From: JAVJRN01 sp040218415
GTDB lineage: Bacteria; Bacteroidota; Bacteroidia; Cytophagales; Cyclobacteriaceae
Length of the DNA: 64,000 nucleotides
Reading direction: 5' to 3'
Assembly: GCA_040218415.1 (NCBI GenBank)
Contig: JAVJRN010000066.1
Location: 124,001-188,000 of the forward strand
Shown here piece by piece: positions 36,519 to 45,539 of the stretch. The notes under the pieces were generated by a model that searched no databases, was not told the DNA's origin, and worked only from the letters and a program-made list of their open reading frames with translations. The translations under genes were made by a program, and so were the position numbers. Every line of letters begins with the position of its first letter. The stretch's first letter is position 1.

Positions 36519-37781
36519 ATGAAATTCAATCTGTTTACTCGTTACTTCCCAATGTTCTTGATGGTATTTGTATCTGCCTGTGGAGGTGGCAATGATGAAG
36601 TGGATGAAGAAATTGAGATTATAGTAACAGCAGAGGGGATTTTTATTAATGAAATATCAGCCTCTGGTGAAGATTGGATTGAGCTATACAATGGACTATC
36701 AACTAACAGTGATCTTAGTGGTTATACGATATCAGATAGCGGAAATGAATACCTGCTTCCCTCAGGAACGACCATCCCTTCTGGTGGCTACTTGGTGCTT
36801 CTTTGCAATGACTTGGGCACAGGTCTTAATACCAATTTTAAGCTTACCTCAATTGGAGAATTGGTATCTTTAAAAAACACTTCAGGTACTTTGATTGATG
36901 CTGTCGAATATCCCAGTCTTGACAATGGACAGTCTTATGCGCGGTTTCCTGATGGTTCTGATACTTGGGAAATTACGGGTTCCACTACTCAGGGAGTATC
37001 CAATGGTGGTGAAAATACACCTGCAATCAATCAGATTTTTCGTCTTCCACTTGTCCCCTCTCTCAACGATAATGTACTGGTAACAGCAGAATTGATTTCC
37101 ATTACCGATGTTGTTGATGTAACGCTTTATTACCGGTTTAATAGCAATGATTTTACGGAAATGGCTATGTCGCTTTCAAGTGGAACCTCCTATATTGGAA
37201 CGATTCCAGCAATGGGTAGTGTAGGTACTGTAGATTACTATGTGGAAGCTGTGGGAATCAATGGTGAGTCTACCTTCAAACCCGCTTCTGCTCCTGAAAA
37301 CACGGAAGATTACTTACTCAACACGGATGCTTTACCTCAACTGGTTATCAATGAGTTTATGGCCATCAACTCAAGTTGTTGTGCAGATACTGATGGTGAG
37401 GAAGTGGCGTACGATGATTGGATAGAAATTTTCAATATGGGTAACACTGCCGTGAATATTGCAGGAATGTATCTTTCTGATGATGTTGGGGATCCTTTTC
37501 GAGACAAGATCTCTAACGATGATGCCAGTGTCACGACCATTCCACCGGGAGGATTTTTACTCCTTTGGGCCGACGGTTCTACCGAACAAGGGGCTAATCA
37601 CCTCAACTTTAGCCTAAATGCTGAGGGTGAGGATATTGGCCTGCTTTATATAGATGGTCGAAGGATCGACAGTTATACATTTGGTGCTCAGAGTGAGGAT
37701 GTTTCAGAAGGTCGCGCTACAAATGGCGGAGAAACTTGGAGATCCTTTACTAGAGCTACACCAGGTGCTTCGAATAATTAG
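36519..37781 (+). CDS. Lamin-tail domain lipoprotein
   Basis: 420 residues with a lipoprotein leader (VSAC, about Cys21). Two lamin-tail domains: residues about 40-150 (IFINEISASGEDWIELYNG, then YLVLLCNDLG) and about 280-400 (VINEFMAINSS, DDWIEIFNMG, GGFLLLWADG), with a beta-rich linker (160-270). These Ig-like domains occur on secreted or surface proteins, often with nucleases or adhesins; no catalytic domain is seen. Alone between two long intergenic regions. Confidence 0.9.
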   Translation: MKFNLFTRYFPMFLMVFVSACGGGNDEVDEEIEIIVTAEGIFINEISASGEDWIELYNGLSTNSDLSGYTISDSGNEYLLPSGTTIPSGGYLVLLCNDLGTGLNTNFKLTSIGELVSLKNTSGTLIDAVEYPSLDNGQSYARFPDGSDTWEITGSTTQGVSNGGENTPAINQIFRLPLVPSLNDNVLVTAELISITDVVDVTLYYRFNSNDFTEMAMSLSSGTSYIGTIPAMGSVGTVDYYVEAVGINGESTFKPASAPENTEDYLLNTDALPQLVINEFMAINSSCCADTDGEEVAYDDWIEIFNMGNTAVNIAGMYLSDDVGDPFRDKISNDDASVTTIPPGGFLLLWADGSTEQGANHLNFSLNAEGEDIGLLYIDGRRIDSYTFGAQSEDVSEGRATNGGETWRSFTRATPGASNN

Positions 37782-37889
37782 TAAGCTCGTAAAATAGCCA
37801 CAGCTACTTGTACTTAATAATCCCTTGGCACGATTTTAAAAAAACCCACTATCAAACTCATAAACAGTGATTTTTACTGCCTTTTAAAA

Positions 37890-37977
37890 CATGGCTATGT
37901 TTTGTCACTTTCATAGCTTTGCTTTCTTCATTTCATAGCCATGCTTTGGACGTTTCATGGCTATGATCTTTTGGGGA
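37890..37977. repeat. Array A: 22-bp-period degenerate tandem repeat, 4 units
   Basis: The core CATRGCYATG (third-unit variants allowed) starts at 37890, 37912, 37934 and 37956, exactly 22 bp apart. The other 12 bp vary except for a TTT just before the core in three units. The cores alternate CATGGCTATG and CATAGC..., which are nearly inverse complements. Lies between the lamin-tail and P-type ATPase genes. Confidence 0.8.
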
Positions 37978-38251
37978 ATTAGAAAGATGCTTTTAATAAG
38001 GTGTTTTGTCAGTAAAATAGTATTAAAGTAAACCTATTTAGTGTGCAATTCACCTGGGTTTGGGTCTCCTAGAATTTACTCGGGTGCTATCTTAAGTGTA
38101 CGATCAATGGATAAGTGGATTTCAGCAAGAAAGCATTTCAATCAAGTTTATGTCGTGGATTCATCTTAAATTGGCAGAATTATTTTTTATCGAGGATAAA
38201 GTAGTTGTATTTATTTTCAATCAAGTCTTCTATTAGGCGAAAAACATAATT

Positions 38252-40963
38252 ATGAAACATCAAGGTCTTTCAAAGCAGCAAGTAGTAGCATCTCGTGAAA
38301 AGCACGGTAACAATGAATTAAGTGAAATTCAGGTCGAAGGCTTTTGGGCTAAGTTGGCGGCCAATTTTAAAGATCCCATCATCTATATATTGCTTGTTGC
38401 TCTTGTATTGATTCTCGTGCTTTCCTTTTTTGGTATGACCGAATGGTATGAGGCAGTAGCCATTGGCGTTGCGGTGCTTCTAGCAACAGGAATTGCCACG
38501 TTTTCGGAGCACAAAAACGAATCTTCTTTTCAGGAGCTTCAGGAAGAAGCCTCCCAAATAAAAAGCAAGACCTTTCGTGATGGAGAACTGGTGGATATTG
38601 CTGTTGGTGAGATTGTGAAGGATGATTACATTCTATTGCAGGCAGGAGATAAAGTGCCAGCAGATGGGATTATCGTAGAAGGTGATATCAAGGTGAATCA
38701 GGCCTCTTTGACAGGAGAAACAGAGCCTATCGAAAAAATCGTCAAGCCTGTGGGTATCGAAATTGATGAGACGGATCTCGCCAATCACTATAATCTCTAC
38801 CGAGGGACTGTAATAGAAGATGGTGAAGCGGTCATGAAGGTTGTCACAGTGGGCGACAAAACTTTCTATGGCATGTTGTCGCAGGAGCTTTCTCTTGTGG
38901 ATGATAGGCTCTCCCCTCTTCAGGTGAAGCTCAAAGATCTGGCTGACATGATTTCCAAATTTGGTTACATCGCTGCGGTAAGCCTTTTTGTGATTTTTAT
39001 GTTTCAGAAAATCTGCCTTGCTAATGACTTTGACAGTGTAGCCATGGGCGAATACTTGTCACAATGGGATTTAGTACTTACCGACACACTGGATGCATTG
39101 GTACTGGCCATCATCGTGCTGGTGGCGGCTGTTCCGGAAGGGCTACCTATGATGATCGCTATAGTGCTTGCGCTCAATATGCAAAAGATGCTAAGAGAGA
39201 AAGTACTGGTCAGAAAATTATTAGGAATAGAAACAGCAGGAAGTTTGAGTATCCTCTTTTCGGATAAAACCGGAACACTTACCAAGGGGAAATTGGAGCC
39301 TAGATTTTTCATCACAGGGACCAATCAGATTTTTCAAAAGTACGAAGATATCTCACCACAACTTCGGGATTATGTCAACATCTCCATAGGCGGAAATACC
39401 GCAAGTCATCGCACGAGCGATGGAGAGATTACAGGTGGTAATTTTTCTGATCGGGCGCTGTTGGGCTACTTAAGCCTGGAAGCAGATCTAACTCAGGTAG
39501 AAAGTGCGGAACTTATTCATACCATACATTTCAATAGTACCAGAAAATTTTCCGCCAAAGAGGTAAAATTTCCCACTAAACTTAAGGCCTTTGATGTTGA
39601 CCAGTTAGTGTTAATCAAAGGCGCACCCGAGATTTTGATGGATGATATATCCCAAACCATTTCGGAAGAGGGCGAGATTGTGCCAATTAATGAAAAGGAG
39701 CATATCATTACCTATATGGACGGACTAGCAGATGCTGGGATCCGCTTGTTGGCCATTGCTATTTCAAAAGAGAGTTTAAATCAAAAAGATGACCTTCCTG
39801 GTGGACTTATATTGGTTGGGGTGATTGGCATGCAGGATTCTATTAGGGAAACAACTAAAGAGTCGGTCGAGCTGGTAAAATCTGCTGGCATTCAGGTGGT
39901 CATGATCACGGGTGACCGGAAAGGTACAGCTGCCTCCATTGCTCGTGAGGCTAATCTGCTAGAGAATGACAGTCAATTGGTATTGGAGTCATCAGATCTT
40001 CAAAAAATGTCCGATGAAGAAATAGCACAGATACTTCCAAATCTTAGGGTTATCGCTCGGGCACTTCCCACGGATAAAAGCAGAATGGTAAGGATCTCTA
40101 AGGGATTGAATAAAGTAGTAGGCATGACCGGTGACGGAGTAAATGACTCTGCAGCACTCAAGCAATCAGATGTAGGAATTGCTATGGGTAGTGGCTCAGA
40201 AGTAACTAAGGAAGCAGGTGATATCGTAATCCTCGATGACAATTTTAATTCTATAAGCAATGCGATTCGCTATGGAAGAACGATTTTTCAATCTATCCGA
40301 AAGTTTGTTGCCTTCCAGCTGACCGTAAATGTTGCCGCGGTTTCCATTACCATACTAGGACCGCTGATCAATGTGGAATTTCCCCTCACCATCATTCAGC
40401 TACTCTGGATTAATTTGATCATGGATACACTAGGAGCTATCGCTTTGGGTGGTGAACCAGCCCTCAAAAAATACATGAAAGATGATCCTATAGAGCGTGG
40501 CGACAATATCTTAAGCAAAGACATGATATCATCTATTTTGATAAATGGCTTTTTCATTACCATTTTTTCTGTGATGTTCTTAAAAATGCCTTTTTTCAAG
40601 GAGCTCTTTTCAAGAGGCGGAGCTGATGATTATGCCGTTTTCCTTACAGCATTTTTCAATATTTTCATCTTTCAGGTATTGTTCAACATGCTCAATGTGC
40701 GGTCATCCGGGCTCAATTTTCTTGAGCATATCGGTGAAAACCGAAGGTTCTTACAGATCATTTTACTGATCGTTGTACTCCAGGTTGGATTCACCTATAT
40801 AGGAGGCGATGTACTACGAACAGTACCACTCAATTTGAATGAATGGGGATGGGTAATCGTATTTTCAATATTGATTATTCCTGTTGATATGATCCGAAAG
40901 ATCTTCCTATCTGGAAAGAAGATTTATAGAGATACAGTCAAAATTATTTTCGGATATCGTTAA
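38252..40963 (+). CDS. P-type Ca2+-transporting ATPase (type IIB-like)
   Basis: 903 residues. Cation ATPase N-terminal domain (GLSKQQVVASREKHGNNEL), actuator motif SLTGETEP near 165, TM4 motif AAVPEGLP near 295, phosphorylation motif DKTGTLT near 340, nucleotide-binding KGAPE near 460, hinge TGDGVNDSAALK near 630, and a C-terminal cation ATPase domain with four membrane segments. It pumps Ca2+ or a related divalent cation out of the cytoplasm. All key residues are present. Monocistronic. Confidence 0.95.
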   Translation: MKHQGLSKQQVVASREKHGNNELSEIQVEGFWAKLAANFKDPIIYILLVALVLILVLSFFGMTEWYEAVAIGVAVLLATGIATFSEHKNESSFQELQEEASQIKSKTFRDGELVDIAVGEIVKDDYILLQAGDKVPADGIIVEGDIKVNQASLTGETEPIEKIVKPVGIEIDETDLANHYNLYRGTVIEDGEAVMKVVTVGDKTFYGMLSQELSLVDDRLSPLQVKLKDLADMISKFGYIAAVSLFVIFMFQKICLANDFDSVAMGEYLSQWDLVLTDTLDALVLAIIVLVAAVPEGLPMMIAIVLALNMQKMLREKVLVRKLLGIETAGSLSILFSDKTGTLTKGKLEPRFFITGTNQIFQKYEDISPQLRDYVNISIGGNTASHRTSDGEITGGNFSDRALLGYLSLEADLTQVESAELIHTIHFNSTRKFSAKEVKFPTKLKAFDVDQLVLIKGAPEILMDDISQTISEEGEIVPINEKEHIITYMDGLADAGIRLLAIAISKESLNQKDDLPGGLILVGVIGMQDSIRETTKESVELVKSAGIQVVMITGDRKGTAASIAREANLLENDSQLVLESSDLQKMSDEEIAQILPNLRVIARALPTDKSRMVRISKGLNKVVGMTGDGVNDSAALKQSDVGIAMGSGSEVTKEAGDIVILDDNFNSISNAIRYGRTIFQSIRKFVAFQLTVNVAAVSITILGPLINVEFPLTIIQLLWINLIMDTLGAIALGGEPALKKYMKDDPIERGDNILSKDMISSILINGFFITIFSVMFLKMPFFKELFSRGGADDYAVFLTAFFNIFIFQVLFNMLNVRSSGLNFLEHIGENRRFLQIILLIVVLQVGFTYIGGDVLRTVPLNLNEWGWVIVFSILIIPVDMIRKIFLSGKKIYRDTVKIIFGYR

Positions 40964-41190
40964 TGTTATGAAGGTTTCTAAAGCGAAGAAGACGGCTTTT
41001 TGAAGGGATCGTTCATAAGTTTTGAAGGATTCTTTTGGAAACCCTCATACCATCCCAATATCTGATAGCTTCTTGTACCATCTCTTCAGTTGTTAGTGGT
41101 GATTCTTCAATATGATCAATCTCCTAGGTTTGAGTCTTCTCGAACCTTTTTGGGTCGTTTCTTGACGAGACAAATCACGGCCAAGAGGGT

Positions 41191-41285
41191 GCCAAAGCTA
41201 TATTAACCGGCACGCGTAGTGATAACGCAGGACATTATATAACTCGCCACACTCAACGCAGGACATTATATAACTCGCCACACTC
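41191..41285. repeat. Dispersed repeat family, copy 4, with an internal 31-bp tandem duplication
   Basis: GCCAAAGCTATATTAACCGG leads into the core, and AACGCAGGACATTATATAAC with CTCGCCACACTC is present twice in perfect tandem (41224-41254 and 41255-41285). The leader GCC[AG]AAGCTATATTA is shared with copy 5. Between the P-type ATPase and the zeta-like kinase. Confidence 0.8.
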
Positions 41286-41348
41286 GTTAAATAAAATAAT
41301 AAGGTTATTTTAAATAGCTAATGAACGATTGAGAATTTAGAAATATTG

Positions 41349-41978
41349 TCAAAGCCCCAGTAAAGCCCTCATTGTTGGTAATAGTTTAACTATATCTGGA
41401 TCAAGAGATTTCGTGAATTCCAGTTTTTGATCTTGAATGACAAATTGTAACTCAAATCTTTCAGAAGAATTATAGACAGCTATTCTGTCATAAAATTGTA
41501 GTGCATTTTCATCCAACATCTCCAGACCCCTGGTAAACCTTTCCCTAATGGTAGATTCGCTTACGGAATGGCCGCCTTTCCTAACCCTTTCTTCAACTCG
41601 TTTAATTGCTATCGCAGGATTGTTTAATGCCAAGAAGTACAAAACTGTCTGATAACCCAGACTCTTGGCTTTTTTGGCTAAATCTATATTATAGGGTGAA
41701 TGGAAATTTGTTTCGTATGCTATGGATAGCTTTTTGGAGAAGGCTTGATCCAGATGTAACTGAAACTTCGTGTTTGTTGACTCTCGGATTCCTTCCATAA
41801 CTGTTGGATCGGAGGCAAATTTTTTCCATTGTTCGTGAAACTCTTGATCCCAATCAAAAGCTTGTATATTATATGGTTCAAGGATGTCCTTGCTGGTAGT
41901 TGATTTTCCAGCCCCATTTGGGCCAGCAATAACAATGAAATATGGAGGCAAATTGGGATTAGATCTTTTCTGCAACAA
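41349..41978 (-). CDS. Zeta-toxin-like P-loop kinase/ATPase
   Basis: 209 residues. Walker A GPNGAGKST near residue 20, a DWDQEFHEQW segment (zeta-like catalytic Asp region), FETNF-like strand (AYETNFHSP) and the basic ERVRKGGHSVSESTIRERF helix with Arg residues typical of zeta/COG4185 kinases. Such proteins phosphorylate UDP-sugars (zeta toxins) or have unknown targets. The start is TTG 41978 or 41975, since an in-frame stop lies just upstream; it overlaps the small upstream gene by 20 bp, as expected of a two-gene toxin-antitoxin-like unit. Confidence 0.85.
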   Translation of the reverse strand: MLQKRSNPNLPPYFIVIAGPNGAGKSTTSKDILEPYNIQAFDWDQEFHEQWKKFASDPTVMEGIRESTNTKFQLHLDQAFSKKLSIAYETNFHSPYNIDLAKKAKSLGYQTVLYFLALNNPAIAIKRVEERVRKGGHSVSESTIRERFTRGLEMLDENALQFYDRIAVYNSSERFELQFVIQDQKLEFTKSLDPDIVKLLPTMRALLGL

Positions 41979-42093
41979 CGTTTACTTTGGAAGTACGTGA
42001 CTGCTTTTTTTCTTGATTTGAAGCTTTCTCTCTTTTCAGGGCTTTGTTCATAGCTTTTTCTGCTCTCAATGCATCTTTTACTGCTTCATTCAT
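41959..42093 (-). CDS. 44-residue basic/helical protein, possible antitoxin
   Basis: ATG 42093 to TAA 41959. The sequence is one charged helix (NEAVKDALRAEKAMNKALKR) followed by a Ser/Lys-rich tail. It overlaps the zeta-like gene by 20 bp in another frame, a common arrangement for translationally coupled antitoxin and toxin. It is far smaller than the known epsilon antitoxin, so the antitoxin role is only inferred from position. Too short to be found by length-filtered gene calling. Confidence 0.65.
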   Translation of the reverse strand: MNEAVKDALRAEKAMNKALKREKASNQEKKQSRTSKVNVVAEKI

Positions 42094-42255
42094 AATTGTA
42101 AAGATAATCATATTCGTACACATTTGGTATTTCCCATTACATGACCAACCCGAGAAATACCAAAAAAGCGCACGTTACTGCTATGAAATGATATGTCCGT
42201 TTCTAAGAACGAAAAGGCCAATGACTGGCCGTCCGCAACTAGCCGTCCGCAACTA

Positions 42256-42530
42256 GCCGAAGCTATATTAGGCACCCATGTTGATAACGCAAGCCATTAT
42301 ATAAAAATATTAGTGATTTACGATCTGTTTGCTGATTAATGCGCACGGCCAGTGATATAATCAGATCTATTTTCAGCTTGTCTGTTGTAGATCGGCGGAT
42401 TTTATGTTAAATCAAACCCATAGCCTGCACACGAATCCGGCTTATATAATTCATGTTAACCACTCCACGGACGGCAGCAGAGCTGGATTTTGACGTGCGC
42501 GTTCTTGTCAGGCGTAAGTTCAGATAAAAT
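42256..42530. repeat. Dispersed repeat family, copy 5
   Basis: Begins GCCGAAGCTATATTAGGC, then GATAACGCAAGCCATTATAT, then GCTGATTAATGCGCACGG and CCAGTGATAT, CAGCTTGTCTGTTG, and further right ATGTTAACCAC and a GACGTGCGCGTT block that resembles GACATGCACGTTTTTT in the 331-bp copies. It therefore links the short and long forms. A 14-bp tandem duplication (GCCGTCCGCAACTA twice) lies directly left of it. Confidence 0.75.
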
Positions 42531-42607
42531 CCATTGATTGTTCTGCCCAAACAAACTACCCATCATTATATTATCTTGCGAAAGTTTTCAAAACAAGATC
42601 ATTGATT

Positions 42608-43123
42608 ATGAGGCGAAAAATTCCAGAATCAACACTTCCAAAAATAATCCGCTCGCAATTGATTACTCCCGAAGGCATGGAAAAATTGAGGGAAGAACAC
42701 GATCACTTGTGGCGAGTTGAACGTCCAGACGTTACCACTAAGGTTACATGGGCCGCAAGTTTGGGAGATCGTTCAGAAAATGCCGATTACCATTACAATA
42801 AAAAGCGTCTTCGAGAAATCGATAAACGTATTCGCTATCTGTGTGACTGTATTGATGACTTAAAAGTTGTGGGCTACCACCCAAATCAAGAGGGAAAAGT
42901 GATGTTTGGTGCGTGGGTAACCATTAAAAATGACAAGAAAGGCCTTCAAAATCGATTTCGAATTGTTGGATATGAAGAGCTTATCGGTAATAAAAATTAT
43001 ATCTCCATGGACTCCCCAATGGCCAAAGCACTTCTTAACAAAACTGTTGGAGACGAAGTGATCGTCAAAACCAAATTGGGTGATTTTGTATGGAAAATTC
43101 TTGAAATAGAGTATCAGAAGTAG
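42608..43123 (+). CDS. GreA/GreB family transcription elongation factor
   Basis: 171 residues from ATG 42608 (an in-frame TTG two codons earlier is less likely). N-terminal coiled coil with ITPEGMEKLREEHDHLWRVERP and the acidic tip region WAASLGDRSENADYHYNKKRLREID, the pattern of GreB-like proteins; C-terminal FKBP-like domain with MDSPMAKALLNKTVGDEV. It stimulates RNA cleavage by stalled RNA polymerase. The coiled-coil tip has D and E at the expected places. Alone between two repeat regions. Confidence 0.93.
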   Translation: MRRKIPESTLPKIIRSQLITPEGMEKLREEHDHLWRVERPDVTTKVTWAASLGDRSENADYHYNKKRLREIDKRIRYLCDCIDDLKVVGYHPNQEGKVMFGAWVTIKNDKKGLQNRFRIVGYEELIGNKNYISMDSPMAKALLNKTVGDEVIVKTKLGDFVWKILEIEYQK

Positions 43124-43403
43124 TATAACCAAAATAGATCTCGAGACTATTACAATATCATTTTTAACTACTTTCTAGCTTAAAAGAGTCATTAAAGTTG
43201 GACAGCTCTCATTCTGGTACTTGAATAAACATCATTTTGGAATTGAAGCACATCATTCTTACCTGATTAACACGGTTAACAGCCTCATTTTAAACTCTTT
43301 ATCATAGAAGCTTCTTTCTCTTTTCATATTCAGTAAATTTAGCCTTGTGAGCCTTAATTACTGTCCAGTCAAATGTAGCAGCTTCACTTTGATTTTCTGA
43401 GGC

Positions 43404-43676
43404 CATACTGGAGCTGCCCCAATCCACACTTGATCTTCCCCAGACCACACTTCATTTTCCCCAACGCATACTTGAGATACCCGAATGCATACTTTACTTA
43501 CCCCAATCCATACTTGGGTCGCCCGAGTGCATACTTCAATTGCCTAAGCACATACTTTGGTTGCCCGAATGCATACTTGAGTTGCCCGAGTGCATACTTC
43601 AATCGCCCTAAAGCATACTTTCGTTTCCCGAGAGCGTACTTGAGTCGCCCGATTGCGTACTTTCATATTCCCAGGG
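43404..43676. repeat. Array B: 21-bp-period degenerate tandem repeat, 13 units
   Basis: The core CATACTT (variants CACACTT, CGTACTT, first unit CATACTG) recurs every 21 bp without a single slip from 43404 to 43656. Each core is followed by five to seven free bases and then a looser GCCCGA[AG]TG-like half. Because 21 is divisible by three, one plus frame stays open as PNAYL-type heptads (43430-43687), but a coding role is unlikely given arrays A and C. Lies between the greB-like gene and the IS21 element. Confidence 0.88.
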
Positions 43677-43989
43677 TCTCGTCCTAAAATAAGTTGACAG
43701 ATTAATTATTAATTCTAGATTTGGTTTACAATCATAACCATTAATCCTAATACTATACATGGATAATCCTAATCATACAGGCGAGGATTTATACCTGCTT
43801 TGGGTTGTCATGATGATGGGTTGCGTCCTCTGAACTTGTCCAATCGCTGCGCATCTAGCACGTGTCCTATCCCATAATTGTAAACGCCAATCCAACTGTA
43901 TATACCACTTGAAAAGTGTACTATATTTCACTTGAAAAGTATACCACTTAAAAAATCTGATAAACGAAAAAAGAAGACGTTTATCTCGA

Positions 43990-45531
43990 ATGATAAGTAT
44001 GTATACAAGACAAGAAATAATACTGAAGTACCATGTTGAAGGCAAGAGTGGACGTGCGATATCCAGAGTACTTTGCATTTCTCGCAAGACCGTTCAAAAT
44101 GCCATCAACGAATACCAAAGGAGTCTATCCGAATCTGGCGATAGCAAGGAAGCACTCCATGTAAGCCTGAGGGAAGAGAAGCAATACGATTCATCAAAAC
44201 GAGTTAAGAAGAAGCTTACCGAAGAGATTACTGCTGTGATCGATAATTTATTGGCTCAGAATTTAAAGAAGCGAGCCACAGGCCTTCAAAAACAGGTATT
44301 GAAGAAGCAGGACATTCATATTTTGCTTCAAGAGCAGGGTTTTGATATTGGTTACACCACCGTATGTGGTTACATAAAAAACAAGTCCAATCAGGTAGCT
44401 AAGGAGGTATTTATCCGCCAGAGTTATACCCCTGGTAGCAGCTGTGAGTACGACTGGGCAGAGGTAAAACTGGAGATATCCGGTAAACAGCAGAAGTTTC
44501 AACTGGCAGTTTTCACCTCTTCTTACAGTAATTACCGCTATGCGATGCTGTATTCCAAACAGGATACCCTCTCTTTTATGGAAGCCCATGTTGGGTTTAT
44601 CAGCCATTGTGGTGGTGCATTTAAGGAGATGGTCTATGACAACATGCGCGTGGCAGTAGCCAAGTTTGTGGGTAAACACGAGAAGGAACCCACCCGAGCG
44701 TTATTGGATTTACGAGGATACTATCAGTTTAGCCATCGTTTTTGCAATGCCTACAAGGGCAATGAAAAAGGCCATGTGGAGCGTAGTGTTGAATATGTTA
44801 GGCGTAAATCATTTGGCTATAAACACGAGTTTGATAGCATAGAAGATGCTTCTGTCTATCTCTATGGGGTTATAGATCGAATCAACGACACTCAGCAACA
44901 GCTGACAGGAAAGAGTGCCAACGAGCTATTTGAAGAAGAAAAGAGTCTGTTACGTCCCTGTAGCCATCCGATGGAGTGTAGCCAGATGGAAACCCTTCGA
45001 GTAGATAAATATGCTACGATTAGCTTGAAAACCAATCGTTATTCTGTACCAGAAAAGCTAGTGGGCGAGTTTGTAGAAGTAAAAGTCTACAGTTCCAAAA
45101 TCATCATCTTCTATCACAATATCAGGCAAGGGAGTCATCTCAGATCCTATGGAAAACATCAATGGATTATTCAAATTGAGCACTATTTAGAAACCTTCAA
45201 GGCCAAGCCCGGAGCATTGGCCAATAGTAGTGCATTGATCAGCAATGGCTATCTGAAGACGATCTATGACCAGTATTTTCAACAACAACCCAGAGCCTTT
45301 ATAGACCTGCTACAATACTGTTATACCAAACAAGTGGATCAAGCTCGCTTGTCGCTGACAATAAACAAGTTGAGCCATCATGATGGCTTTCAAGTAAACA
45401 TAGAAGCAGTGATGGCACTGTTGGGCAACCATGATGATCTGGACATCATCCGTCCTTCACAAAAATCATCTGAGATACAAGCAATTTCAAAACAACATCT
45501 TCAAGAGATGGCCAAATTATTATTAAACTAA
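43990..45531 (+). CDS. istA: IS21-family transposase IstA
   Basis: 513 residues. N-terminal helix-turn-helix (GKSGRAISRVLCISRKTVQN), then a DDE integrase core with Asp155 in YDWAEV, Asp in MVYDNMRVAV (about 219) and Glu in KGHVERSVEYV (about 260), and the C-terminal beta-barrel region (YSVPEKLVGEFVEVKVY). It cuts and joins the element ends. The frame is intact, so the copy may be active. istB follows after 8 bp. Confidence 0.95.
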   Translation: MISMYTRQEIILKYHVEGKSGRAISRVLCISRKTVQNAINEYQRSLSESGDSKEALHVSLREEKQYDSSKRVKKKLTEEITAVIDNLLAQNLKKRATGLQKQVLKKQDIHILLQEQGFDIGYTTVCGYIKNKSNQVAKEVFIRQSYTPGSSCEYDWAEVKLEISGKQQKFQLAVFTSSYSNYRYAMLYSKQDTLSFMEAHVGFISHCGGAFKEMVYDNMRVAVAKFVGKHEKEPTRALLDLRGYYQFSHRFCNAYKGNEKGHVERSVEYVRRKSFGYKHEFDSIEDASVYLYGVIDRINDTQQQLTGKSANELFEEEKSLLRPCSHPMECSQMETLRVDKYATISLKTNRYSVPEKLVGEFVEVKVYSSKIIIFYHNIRQGSHLRSYGKHQWIIQIEHYLETFKAKPGALANSSALISNGYLKTIYDQYFQQQPRAFIDLLQYCYTKQVDQARLSLTINKLSHHDGFQVNIEAVMALLGNHDDLDIIRPSQKSSEIQAISKQHLQEMAKLLLN

Positions 45532-45539
45532 ACAATACA

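Noticed and set aside
43404..43676. CRISPR array
   Set aside because: The constant part is only about 7 bp and the period 21 bp; CRISPR repeats are 23-47 bp with 30-bp spacers, and no cas gene is present.
43430..43687. Protein of PNAYL-type heptad repeats
   Set aside because: The frame stays open only because the DNA period is a multiple of three; array A with a 22-bp period has no such frame.
43677..43896. Missing N-terminus of the restriction enzyme left of the IS21 element
   Set aside because: I translated the plus frames next to the left end and found no similarity to the expected N-terminal region; only an unidentified, possibly IS-end-like sequence is there.
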